From assembly GCF_000478825.2 (NCBI RefSeq), contig NZ_CP007542.1:2046001-2110000 (forward strand): a stretch of DNA of 64,000 bases, given 5' to 3'. Source of the DNA: Synechocystis sp. PCC 6714. GTDB taxonomy: Bacteria; Cyanobacteriota; Cyanobacteriia; Cyanobacteriales; Microcystaceae. Both the position numbers and the translations under genes were made by a program. The notes below the pieces were generated by a model. The model saw only the letters and a list, made by a program, of their open reading frames with translations. It was not told the DNA's origin and did no database searches. Below are positions 35,919 to 44,473 of the stretch, one piece after another. Each line of letters starts with the position of its first letter. Position 1 is the stretch's first letter.

Positions 35919-36932
35919 TCAAAACAGATAACTATGGGCCAAACTGAGCAGAAAGGTTAACTGCCCGGCCAGTAGCAACAGGTAAACAACAATGCGCCGC
36001 TGGAAAACGGAAAGCAATAGCCCGATGCTCTTGACGTCAATCATTGGTCCAAAAACCAAAAACGCCAACAAGGAACTGGTGGTAAAGGTGGAGACAAAGG
36101 AGAGGGCAAAAAATGAGTCCACCGTGGAGCAGACGGATACCACCACCGAGAGGAGCATCATGGCCAAAATGGAGCTAATGGTGCCCTGCCCCAGTAATAA
36201 AATCCATTCCCTGGGAATAAAAACCTGAATGACGGCGGCGATCAAGCTACCAAGGATGAGCATTCCCCCCAATTCCCGCAATTCCTGGACAATATTGTCG
36301 GTGAACATTTCCCAACGGCTGGGGGCAATGGGCGGTAATAGGGTTTCCACGGCCTGTTCGTCTAACCTCAGTAGTTGATTGCCGGTACCACTACCCAATA
36401 GAAAGGTGCCCGATTGTAAAAGGGGGGATTCACAGGCGATCGCCGTTGGAGCTTCTTCTGAACGGTTGAGGTAGGCTAGTCTACGGCCCAAAGCAGGTTT
36501 AAGCAGGGGCACGGCATCGAGCTGACGGCTAAATACCCAGCTGATGATAACGGTAATGATCAAGGAACAGACTACCCGGGCCACCACCATTCCCGGTTGA
36601 TCTCGAAAAGCCACCCAGGTGGACCAAATGACAATGGGATTGATGGTCGGAGCGGCAAGGAGAAAGGCCACCGCCACGGAAGGGGGTAAACCTTGCATTA
36701 AAAATCTTCTGGCCACGGGCACATTGCCACACTCACAAACCGGAAACATAAACCCCACCAAGCTACCGGCGATCGCCCCGAGGAAAGGGTTACGGGGAAT
36801 ATAGGCAATTAGCTTTTTTTCATCGCTGAAGACTAACAGGGCGCTGGAGAGCACTACCCCAAAGGTGAGGAAGGGGATGGCCTCCACCAGCAAGCTCAAA
36901 AAAATAGTAAAGGCTTCGTGCAATTGGGTCAT
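35919..36932 (-). CDS. UPF0718/YraQ-like permease
   Basis: A 337-residue membrane protein with about eight to ten helices. It carries FGVVLSSALLVFSDEK, GFMFPVCECGNVPVARRFLMQGLPPSVAVAFLLAAPTINP near residue 70-105 with the CxCGxxP core of the DUF318 family, and a second repeat-like STVDSFFALSFV near 275. Such proteins are listed as predicted permeases, with metal or arsenic-type efflux proposed for some members. The cargo is unknown. The GTG-free ATG at 36932 (MTQLHEAF) is preferred to the one four codons upstream. Confidence 0.8.
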   Translation of the reverse strand: MTQLHEAFTIFLSLLVEAIPFLTFGVVLSSALLVFSDEKKLIAYIPRNPFLGAIAGSLVGFMFPVCECGNVPVARRFLMQGLPPSVAVAFLLAAPTINPIVIWSTWVAFRDQPGMVVARVVCSLIITVIISWVFSRQLDAVPLLKPALGRRLAYLNRSEEAPTAIACESPLLQSGTFLLGSGTGNQLLRLDEQAVETLLPPIAPSRWEMFTDNIVQELRELGGMLILGSLIAAVIQVFIPREWILLLGQGTISSILAMMLLSVVVSVCSTVDSFFALSFVSTFTTSSLLAFLVFGPMIDVKSIGLLLSVFQRRIVVYLLLLAGQLTFLLSLAHSYLF

Positions 36933-37033
36933 AGATTTAAGCAAAGCCAGGCAAAGTCAGCCCAGGGGACAAAGACTTCCTGAAGCTCACGGTGAGAGGA
37001 GCAAGAGACGATAATACCAAACTGCGATCTTTC

Positions 37034-37510
37034 CTAAGGTTGGTCGGGGGAACCTGGGGGCTCTGTCCCTCCGCCGCCATCACTGGAGTCAGCGGGAGCC
37101 AAAGGATTTTGGGATGGGGCTAATTGGGGATTTTCCACCTGCAATTTGATGGCCGCCAGCAACTGTTTCAGCCCCTCCTCCTCCGGATAAATTTTGGTCA
37201 ACTTCTCCATTGGGGCGATCGCCCCCGCCAAATCTCCCATTTGTAAACGGGCCTCCACTAGACCCTGTAGGGCATTGGGGTTATTGGGTTCCCGCTCTAA
37301 TACCTTTTCATATCCCCCGGCGATCGCCTCTAACTGCTCGATTTCCGCCGCCGTCGGTTGCTGGGGAGCCCCATCCGGTTGAGTTTGGACTTGGGTTTGA
37401 TTGGCATCACCCCTCAAAACCGTCAGCATCGGCACCGTCATCATGCCCAGAAAAGCCAATCCTGAGGCAATAATGAACGTCTTTTGTAAAATCTTTTTGG
37501 TGGAAGCCAT
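37034..37510 (-). CDS. Membrane-anchored TPR protein
   Basis: A 158-residue protein. Start at 37510 gives MASTKKILQKTFIIASGLAFLGMM, a signal anchor. A tetratricopeptide region from about residue 70 (IAGGYEKVLEREPNNPNALQGLVEARLQMGDLAGAI) holds two repeats, and the C-terminus is Pro/Gly/Ser-rich. Its partner is unknown. It lies between two other membrane proteins on the minus strand. Confidence 0.75.
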   Translation of the reverse strand: MASTKKILQKTFIIASGLAFLGMMTVPMLTVLRGDANQTQVQTQPDGAPQQPTAAEIEQLEAIAGGYEKVLEREPNNPNALQGLVEARLQMGDLAGAIAPMEKLTKIYPEEEGLKQLLAAIKLQVENPQLAPSQNPLAPADSSDGGGGTEPPGSPDQP

Positions 37511-37585
37511 AAATAAGGGGAAAATTCCCAATAACAACAAAATTTAAGCTTTAGCTCCGCAAACTAGCCCTAATAATCCTTATCG

Positions 37586-38101
37586 CTAAATGGGAGGCAA
37601 CGGATAATAGAAAAAATAACTATAAACCCCCCCAGCAAAGGCCAAGCCACAGATTAGGGCTAATAATAACAAGCTTTGCCCCATGCCCATGCCGAGATTC
37701 CGTAACTCAATCCGACCCAGAATAGCCGCCGCCAGTAGCAACAAAAATGAAGTGAAATAGTTAAACCACCGCAGGGCCACCACAAAAACAAAACACCAAA
37801 ACACCATCGACACCATTGACCGTAATTCTGACTTAGCCCAATTACCCACCACATAGGTCATCAAAGTAATCGGGGTGGTCAAAGCTAAAGTGGTTAGGGT
37901 GATGATGAAGAGGGTAAAAATATGAATTAAGGCCAGAATCGTTCTCTGGTCTAGCTCAATCTGCCAACCCCTGAGATGTTCATGGAACATCATGCTCCAG
38001 GGCACACTAGCTTCAGCCAACCTCCAGCCAAAGGCAACATAGGTAACAATTACCAATGCAATGGACAAAAAAGGAATGGACTTGAGCCAGACCACAGGCA
38101 A
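37586..38101 (-). CDS. Conserved hypothetical four-helix membrane protein
   Basis: A 171-residue hydrophobic protein. Hydrophobic stretches lie at about residues 8-25, 55-85, 100-130 and 138-160. No domain is recognised. A motif-like region, LRGWQIELDQRTILALIH, lies before the second helix. apcD is 88 bp upstream on the same strand but functional connection to phycobilisomes is not shown. Confidence 0.6.
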   Translation of the reverse strand: MPVVWLKSIPFLSIALVIVTYVAFGWRLAEASVPWSMMFHEHLRGWQIELDQRTILALIHIFTLFIITLTTLALTTPITLMTYVVGNWAKSELRSMVSMVFWCFVFVVALRWFNYFTSFLLLLAAAILGRIELRNLGMGMGQSLLLLALICGLAFAGGVYSYFFYYPLPPI

Positions 38102-38189
38102 CTCCTCCCTAAAAAGAAGAAAACGAAGAGGGCATGGTCGGCCACAGAAAACCCACCGCCATCTTCGTTAACCTTTGCCCCAAAACCAA

Positions 38190-38675
38190 TCAGGACATGA
38201 ACTGAATAATGTAATCAAAGTAGGGAGCTGCCTCATTGGCATCCTCTGCACTCAGCAGTCCCAGCGCTGCATTCTTGAGAGCGGTCACCGCATCCACCAT
38301 CCCTGGCACCGGCACATTCAAAGAGTTGTACATCTCTTTAACGCCGATTAAACCAGTGGTTTCAATGGGTTCCTTATTGCCCGCCAAAACACCGTAGGTG
38401 ACCAAGCGTAAATACCAACCGTAATCACGCAGACACTGATTATATTGCCGCTGACCGTAGGCATTACCCCCGGGAGCACGGTATTCAGGGTGTTGCTTGA
38501 ACAGTTGTTTTTGAGCTTGATCGACTATCTTTTTTTCATTTTCGGCCAAGGTCTCCGCAATGCGAATACGCTGGGCACCGGTGGTTAAAAACGCCTGGAT
38601 CCCTTTCAATTCACCGCTAGTGGGGTAGCGGAGTTGATCGTCGGCTTGCAAAATAACTTGACTAACTACACTCAT
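38190..38675 (-). CDS. apcD: Allophycocyanin B alpha subunit (ApcD)
   Basis: A phycobilisome core subunit that serves as a terminal energy emitter, chiefly to photosystem I. The chromophore cysteine is C81 in [22 protein letters not shown], and the N-terminal [20 protein letters not shown] is typical of the ApcA/ApcD family. The 161-residue length is right. Classification as ApcD rather than ApcA rests on the divergence of the sequence from core ApcA and its solitary position without apcB. Confidence 0.92.
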   Translation of the reverse strand: MSVVSQVILQADDQLRYPTSGELKGIQAFLTTGAQRIRIAETLAENEKKIVDQAQKQLFKQHPEYRAPGGNAYGQRQYNQCLRDYGWYLRLVTYGVLAGNKEPIETTGLIGVKEMYNSLNVPVPGMVDAVTALKNAALGLLSAEDANEAAPYFDYIIQFMS

Positions 38676-38786
38676 GATATCAACAAGAATTTCATATCAT
38701 ACTGTAGTTTAGCCTGAGTTGCCCCATACCGCCCCAGGCTAACTGTAGTCCTCCCTCGGCGGTATATTTGCCCAACGGTTAACTGT

Positions 38787-40049
38787 CTAGACCGCCACTG
38801 CTTGGGGGCTGGAGGCGAAAGCTGCCTTCAACACGTCTACTTTGTCGGTGTATTCCCAGGGTAAATCCAGGTCATTGCGGCCAAAATGGCCATAGGCGGC
38901 CACGTCTTGATAGAATCGTCCTCCCCTTTCTGCGGGTAGATTTTGCAGATTTAGGGCTTGGATGATGCCAGCCGGTCGCAGTTCAAAGTTTTCTAACACC
39001 ACTTTGAGCAGTTTTTCTTCGTCCACTTTACCGGTGCCAAAGGTGTCAATTAAGACACTGACCGGGCGGGCAACCCCAATGGCGTAGCTGACCTGTACTT
39101 CACATTTATCAGCTAACCCAGCGGCGACAATGTTTTTGGCCACATAACGGGCGGCATAGGCAGCGGAACGATCTACTTTGGTGGGATCCTTACCGGAAAA
39201 AGCTCCTCCCCCATGGCGGGAGTAACCTCCGTAGGTGTCAACGATAATTTTCCGTCCGGTTAAACCGGCATCCCCTTGGGGGCCACCCACCACAAATTTG
39301 CCGGTGGGATTAACGATGAAGCGGGTTTTATCAGTGGGCTTGAGGTCAATGTCATTGAAGCAATGGCCCACTACCACTTCCCAAAGGTCAGCTTTGATTT
39401 TGGCTTGGACAGCGTCGTTATCGGTGATGTCACCAATGTGCTCGTCATGCTGGGTGGAGATGAGGATGGTGTCTACGGCTACGGGAAGACCATCTTCATA
39501 CATGATGGACACCTGGGTTTTACCGTCCGGGCGCAGATAGCCCAATTGACCGGATTTACGTACTTCCGAGAGGCGGCGGGCCATGCGGTGGGCCAAACTG
39601 ATGGGCAAAGGCATCAATTCGGGGGTTTCGTTGCAGGCATAACCGAACATCAAGCCTTGATCGCCAGCACCAATTTTATCTAGCTCGTCATCGCTGAGGG
39701 CATGGCGTTGTTCCTGGGCCGCTGTGACCCCTTGGGAAATGTCGGGGGATTGTTCATCGATCGCCAGCATGACAGCACAACTGTTGGCGGAGTAGCCATT
39801 ATCGGCGTTGGTGTAACCAATTTCGGCAATTTTGTTGCGAATTAGTTCGACAAAGTTAATGTGGGCTTGGGAAGTAATTTCCCCCGTCACCAGGGTTAAA
39901 CCCGTATTCACGACGCTTTCCGCCGCCACCCGACTTTTGGGATCTAGGGTTAAAAGGGCATCGAGAATGGTATCGGAAATTTGGTCACATACCTTATCGG
40001 GATGGCCTTCCGTCACCGACTCGGAAGTAAATAAATAACGCTTAGACAA
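38787..40049 (-). CDS. metK: S-adenosylmethionine synthetase
   Basis: Makes SAM from methionine and ATP. It begins [22 protein letters not shown], contains [21 protein letters not shown], the P-loop-like [14 protein letters not shown], and the metal motif [16 protein letters not shown]. At 420 residues it is a typical bacterial enzyme. No SAM riboswitch was recognised in the 120 bp upstream. Confidence 0.97.
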   Translation of the reverse strand: MSKRYLFTSESVTEGHPDKVCDQISDTILDALLTLDPKSRVAAESVVNTGLTLVTGEITSQAHINFVELIRNKIAEIGYTNADNGYSANSCAVMLAIDEQSPDISQGVTAAQEQRHALSDDELDKIGAGDQGLMFGYACNETPELMPLPISLAHRMARRLSEVRKSGQLGYLRPDGKTQVSIMYEDGLPVAVDTILISTQHDEHIGDITDNDAVQAKIKADLWEVVVGHCFNDIDLKPTDKTRFIVNPTGKFVVGGPQGDAGLTGRKIIVDTYGGYSRHGGGAFSGKDPTKVDRSAAYAARYVAKNIVAAGLADKCEVQVSYAIGVARPVSVLIDTFGTGKVDEEKLLKVVLENFELRPAGIIQALNLQNLPAERGGRFYQDVAAYGHFGRNDLDLPWEYTDKVDVLKAAFASSPQAVAV

Positions 40050-40172
40050 AGTCTTCAGTCCTCGTACACGAAAAGGCTATTGGGCAAACAAGACCTTCAA
40101 CAAAGCTTGTTAAGCTAAATTAACATTTCATCATACAGGCTGATTGAAAGTTTGGGTTTGTGGCTTCCGCCT

Positions 40173-41201
40173 TTAGTGGGTCACTGCAATGACTGACAAA
40201 TCTAGCGATGGGGTTAGGTTCTGTTGAGCTTGGAGAGCTTTTGCTAATAATTCCGGCCCCGAACAGGAGAGTAAATGGGAATCACTCAGGGTGCGTCGCC
40301 AGAATTTAGCCCCCGGCTGACCGTTGAATAAGCTCAGTAAATGACGGGTAATTTGGTTAAGGCGATCGCCGTGTTGTAAACGCTCTTCCACATAAGGCAA
40401 CATAAGTTCAATAATTTCTGCTCGGCTGGGCACCAAATTTGTTTTTTGGTAGATATCCCGGTCCACCGTGGCGAAAAGGTAAGGATTTTCGTAGGCGGCC
40501 CGGCCCACCATCACTGCATCCACACGGCTGAGATGTCGGCGAATTTGCTCAATTTGGGTAATGCCGCCATTGATTTCGATAAATAATTGGGGAAAGTCCT
40601 TTTTTAATTGATAAATATCTTCGTAACGTAGGGGGGGAATGGTGCGATTTTCCTTGGGACTAAGACCCTGGAGCCAAGCTTTACGGGCGTGGACGGTGAA
40701 TCTTTGACAACCGGCGTTGGCCACAATTTCGACAAAATGCACTAAATCTTCATAACTGTCCTGGTTATCAATGCCAATGCGATGTTTAACGGTGACGGGA
40801 ATTTCCACCGCCCTTTGCATCACTTGCACACATTGGGCCACCAAACCCGGTTGAGCCATTAAACAGGCTCCAAAATTGCCGCTTTGCACCCGATCGCTGG
40901 GACAACCCACGTTTAAATTGATTTCGTCATAGCCCCAATCCTGGCCAATGCGGGCACATTCCGCTAGTAGTCGGGGATCATCGCCTCCCAATTGCAACGC
41001 TACGGGTTTTTCCTCTGGGCTAAAATCCAATAACCTATGGCGATCGCCGTGGAGGATGGCCTGGGCAGTAATCATTTCGGTGTACAGCAGAATGTAGCGG
41101 GTTAACTGCCGTAGAAAATAACGAAAATGGCGATCGGTGTGATCCATCATCGGGGCCACACTGAGGGGATTAACGGCAAAATCAGGGAAAACTTTTGTCA
41201 T
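40173..41201 (-). CDS. dusA: tRNA-dihydrouridine synthase A
   Basis: Reduces uridine in the D-loop of tRNA (positions 20/20a) using FMN. It starts with the FMN site SVAPMMDHTDRHFRYFLRQL, then YTEMITAQAILHGD, the catalytic-Cys motif NLNVGCPSDRVQSGNFGACLM, and VKHRIGID. The length of 342 residues fits DusA rather than DusB/C. It is on the minus strand beside a Uma2 family gene. Confidence 0.93.
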   Translation of the reverse strand: MTKVFPDFAVNPLSVAPMMDHTDRHFRYFLRQLTRYILLYTEMITAQAILHGDRHRLLDFSPEEKPVALQLGGDDPRLLAECARIGQDWGYDEINLNVGCPSDRVQSGNFGACLMAQPGLVAQCVQVMQRAVEIPVTVKHRIGIDNQDSYEDLVHFVEIVANAGCQRFTVHARKAWLQGLSPKENRTIPPLRYEDIYQLKKDFPQLFIEINGGITQIEQIRRHLSRVDAVMVGRAAYENPYLFATVDRDIYQKTNLVPSRAEIIELMLPYVEERLQHGDRLNQITRHLLSLFNGQPGAKFWRRTLSDSHLLSCSGPELLAKALQAQQNLTPSLDLSVIAVTH

Positions 41202-41213
41202 TCAGGGCAATAC

Positions 41214-41822
41214 TTACGTTAAATCGGTCTCTATTCCAACTTCATCCACCAATGCCGGCAGATCCAGAGTGGCATAAATTTCTGCTAAGGGAATTTCTAG
41301 GTTAAGGGCCTCAATGTCGGCGATCGCCTCCAGGCCCTCATAGGACTTCAGCAACCAAAAATTCTGGGGAGTACGCTGGAAACACTCCACCAAATATTTT
41401 TGGGCATTGACCAAAATGTAAGCCTGTAAGCTAGGCAAAGTGCGGTAGTCCTGAAACTTTTGGCCCCGGTCAAAGCCTTCCGTGGATTCTGACAAAACCT
41501 CAATAATCACCCTGGGATATTGAGCTATAGAGGAATTGACATCATCATTGTCTTCGCAAGCAACAACAACATCTGGGTAGTAGTAACGTCTCTGATTTAA
41601 AAGCATCACCCTGATGTCCGCCATAAATACCTGACAATTATTCCCCATCAATCGGGAGCGCAAAGCTAAAGCTAAATTAAGAGAAATTATGTTGTGGGCC
41701 TTGGTTGACCCGGCCATGGCGTAAATCTGGCCATCTATGTATTCATGCCTAACATCACTGCGGCTTTCCAGCTCTAGGTAATCTTCAGGGGAAAAGTATT
41801 CATTGGAGGAGAGAGCAATCAT
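41214..41822 (-). CDS. Uma2 (DUF820) family PD-(D/E)XK nuclease-like protein
   Basis: A 202-residue protein of the large cyanobacterial DUF820 family. The nuclease core is seen as the [16 protein letters not shown] start, [12 protein letters not shown] (the PD) and [11 protein letters not shown] (the ExV/ExK strand). Cyanobacteria hold dozens of such genes; their activity is unproved. Its ATG is 276 bp from the infC start region. Confidence 0.85.
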   Translation of the reverse strand: MIALSSNEYFSPEDYLELESRSDVRHEYIDGQIYAMAGSTKAHNIISLNLALALRSRLMGNNCQVFMADIRVMLLNQRRYYYPDVVVACEDNDDVNSSIAQYPRVIIEVLSESTEGFDRGQKFQDYRTLPSLQAYILVNAQKYLVECFQRTPQNFWLLKSYEGLEAIADIEALNLEIPLAEIYATLDLPALVDEVGIETDLT

Positions 41823-42098
41823 AGATCCTGAATATCCTGCAAAGTTTGCGGAACCTGTTTGTCCCCATTCTATTGCGCTACTCCCTTTCGTTAAATATCT
41901 TTACGATCGCCATTGGCCAGCCATGGGGAGCTAGAATACAGGCCGGATAACCCCATTTACCCTTTCCCAAAGCCAGAGTACCCTGGGGGGAAGCGAACAA
42001 ATAGCGGGCCGAAAAGCCGAAAGAATCGGTAAAATGGCAGAGTTAGCACTTTCGCTTGTAAACCCAACATTACCTACAAACTTCAACAAAAAACACCT

Positions 42099-42632
42099 GT
42101 GGCCGATAAAAGAAGACCCCAACGCGACTTACCTCAAATCAACGAAAGAATACGTTTCCCAGAAATACGAGTCATTGACAGTGACGGTGCCCAGTTGGGG
42201 ATCATTACCCCCAATGAAGCCATGGAAATCGCCGATGAGCGGGGGCTCGACCTTGTGTTAGTGAGTGAAACCGCCGATCCGCCCGTGTGCCGGATTATGG
42301 ACTACGGCAAATATAAATTTGAGCAGGAGAAGAAAGCTCGGGAAGCTAAGAAAAAACAGCATACCGCCGATGTTAAGGAAGTAAAAATGCGGTACAAAAT
42401 CGATGAACACGATTATCAAGTGCGTATTAGCCAGGCAAAACGATTCCTCAAAGCGGGGGATAAAGTTAAAGCAACGGTGAACTTCCGGGGCCGGGAAATT
42501 CAGCACGCCCATTTGGCCAAGGAATTACTGGACCGTATGGCGACGGATTTGGCCACTGAAGCGGACATTCAGCAGGCCCCCAAACGGGAAGGCCGCAATA
42601 TGATGATGTTCCTTTCCCCAAAAAAGGTCTAG
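42099..42632 (+). CDS. infC: Translation initiation factor IF-3
   Basis: Binds the 30S subunit and polices start-codon choice. The N-domain contains [23 protein letters not shown], and the C-domain contains [25 protein letters not shown] and [12 protein letters not shown]. The GTG at 42099 (VADKRRPQ) gives 177 residues. A rare ATT codon lies in frame at 42069 and would extend the protein by ten residues; infC genes elsewhere use AUU for autoregulation, so the start is open. Confidence 0.95.
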   Translation: MADKRRPQRDLPQINERIRFPEIRVIDSDGAQLGIITPNEAMEIADERGLDLVLVSETADPPVCRIMDYGKYKFEQEKKAREAKKKQHTADVKEVKMRYKIDEHDYQVRISQAKRFLKAGDKVKATVNFRGREIQHAHLAKELLDRMATDLATEADIQQAPKREGRNMMMFLSPKKV

Positions 42633-42687
42633 CCATACTTGAGTAGTGAAACCGGGCTATTGAAATAGTTTAAACAGTAGTTTTTTT

Positions 42688-42718
42688 AATCCCCTCAGAT
42701 TTTCCTGGGGGATTTTTT
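42688..42718 (+). terminator. Intrinsic terminator after infC
   Basis: AATCCCCTCAG (42688-42698) pairs imperfectly with CTGGGGGATT (42705-42714), followed by TTTTTT ending at 42718. It lies 56 bp after the infC stop. Confidence 0.8.
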
Positions 42719-42825
42719 GTGTAGCTGTTGCAAAACCGTTAATCTTGTCCCCATCCAACCCAAGTTTTCTGCCCCTGTCCTAGAATGGGGAAGTCAGCAA
42801 AGCCCCACTGGTGGAGGAAAAGGTC

Positions 42826-43668
42826 TTGGACGAACTACGCTCAGCGTTGGAGTTGGCGACGGAGGATGAACTGACCCAACTAACGCAAATTCTCTTTTGT
42901 AGAAAATTTAATCCTTTGGATTATCTGCAAACCCCTCTGCCGGTGGAGGTGCAAAGCTTGGATCGTCCCCTCTGGGAAAGTTCCTTAGAAGAAAGATTCC
43001 GCTACCTGGCCGCCGATGGTCTAACCGTATTGCGGGGCAAGGCTAAACGGTTCAGCTATCGGGATACTTTAATTCGGGTTTGTCAATTCCTCAAGGTGCC
43101 CTACGCTCAGCAGATGACCACCTTAGATTTGGAAACGGATATTTTTCTCCACTTGGTCAACCAGGCTTGGCAAAAGTTGCCCCCGACGGAGCAGAGCAAT
43201 TTAACCCGCAAAATTCAACAATCTTTGATTAACTCCCCCTTGCCGGAACCCCTGCCTCTGCAAATTCAACACAATCCGGTCAATGTTATTCTCAAGGGCG
43301 GCGGGGCGATCGCCGTTAGCTCGGTGCTGAGACCCTTACTGTTAGGACGGATTTTACAACAGGTGACGCTACACATTGCCCAATATCAAGTGGCTAAATC
43401 GGTGCTGGTGAAGGGGGGGCTAAATGCGGCCACCCAGTTACAAAATCAACTGGCTTTGCAAACGGCTAAGCAGGGGGTCTTGATGGGAACAGCCCGTTAT
43501 GGGGCGGTGCGGACAATTTTTTCGGTGTTGGGGCCGGCCCTGTGGGGATTATTCCTGGCGGATCTGGGTTGGCGGGCGATCGCCACTAACTATGGCCGCA
43601 TCATTCCAGTAATTTTTACCCTGGCTCAAATTCGTTTAACGAGGGAAACCTGCTGGCAACTGGCCTAG
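42826..43668 (+). CDS. YaaW/DUF3944-like family protein
   Basis: A protein of about 281 residues resembling the E. coli YaaW group: an N-terminal helix-rich domain (RSALELATEDELTQLTQIL), a mid region YRDTLIRVCQFLKVPYAQQM, and a hydrophobic C-terminal half (GGGAIAVSSVLRPLLLGRIL; VLGPALWGLFLADLGW). Function unknown. Start choice: GGAGG at 42813-42817 lies 8 bp before a TTG at 42826, which makes TTG the likely start, although a GTG at 42811 is also open. Confidence 0.7.
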   Translation: MDELRSALELATEDELTQLTQILFCRKFNPLDYLQTPLPVEVQSLDRPLWESSLEERFRYLAADGLTVLRGKAKRFSYRDTLIRVCQFLKVPYAQQMTTLDLETDIFLHLVNQAWQKLPPTEQSNLTRKIQQSLINSPLPEPLPLQIQHNPVNVILKGGGAIAVSSVLRPLLLGRILQQVTLHIAQYQVAKSVLVKGGLNAATQLQNQLALQTAKQGVLMGTARYGAVRTIFSVLGPALWGLFLADLGWRAIATNYGRIIPVIFTLAQIRLTRETCWQLA

Positions 43669-43694
43669 TTTGGGGAAGGAAAAATAACGAAAAA

Positions 43695-44243
43695 CTAGGA
43701 ACGGCGGCGGGATTTAGACTCCCCTCGGCTGGGGTGCTTTTTTTGCCTGAGCCTTTTTTTGAGCCAACTACCGCCCCAATCGCTCACACTATGGGCCATG
43801 GCCCCTGCTTCTAAGCCAACAAAAATTGTTAGTAGCTCCCAACGGTGGTGCCCCAGCCATTGTCCCAGGACCAACCAGTCAATCCTCTGTAAATCGAGCT
43901 TTTGCAACAGTATCAGCACCGTGCCTACACCCGCTGAAACCAGTATTAGCCAGCTGCCTAGATAAAATAAGCGCAAAACAGTACCGATTAAAAAGCCGTG
44001 GGAAAGGGGCGATCGATGCCGAATCAAGCGACGATAGGGAAGCCAAATCCACCTCAGCCAGCCCCAACGTTTATATTGACAGGAATGGATATCCAAATCC
44101 GGACCAAACATCAGCCCACTAAACCCAAAGGCGATCGCCATTAGCAGGGTCAGTCGGGCGCTACTGGTGCAAATAAAAGTTATAGCCATGACTCCGGGAG
44201 TCGCCCCCAGGGTAATGCGGTCATGGGTTTTACCTGCGGGCAT
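43695..44243 (-). CDS. DUF2227 metal-binding membrane protein
   Basis: A 182-residue protein with several membrane helices. Its N-terminal PAGKTHDRITLG, then GFSGLMFGPDLDIHSCQYKRWGWLRWIW and IRHRSPLSHGFLIGTVLRLFYL are the His/Asp-rich patterns of the family, related to the YdjM-type metal-dependent hydrolases. HSVSDWGGSWLKKR occurs near the end. Substrate unknown. Confidence 0.75.
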   Translation of the reverse strand: MPAGKTHDRITLGATPGVMAITFICTSSARLTLLMAIAFGFSGLMFGPDLDIHSCQYKRWGWLRWIWLPYRRLIRHRSPLSHGFLIGTVLRLFYLGSWLILVSAGVGTVLILLQKLDLQRIDWLVLGQWLGHHRWELLTIFVGLEAGAMAHSVSDWGGSWLKKRLRQKKHPSRGESKSRRRS

Positions 44244-44340
44244 AGGACAAGGGGCTGAGAAATTATAAAAGAAGGAAAATTTTGCCGACGGCGATCGAGA
44301 AAAACGATAACCTATGATATAGTGATTAAGCGCGAGTAAA

Positions 44341-44413
<73 letters not shown>

Positions 44414-44473
44414 TATAGTCACTTTTTGTCCTATCTGACTGCTATTGCTTCCAAAGGGCGGGGTTTTGCAGTG

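Noticed and set aside
40050-40172. SAM riboswitch upstream of metK
   Set aside because: No conserved SAM-I, SAM-II or SAM-IV core could be recognised in the 120 bp.
42030-42070. TTAGCACT near 42046 considered as a CIRCE operator for HrcA
   Set aside because: No GAGTGCTAA arm follows at the required spacing.
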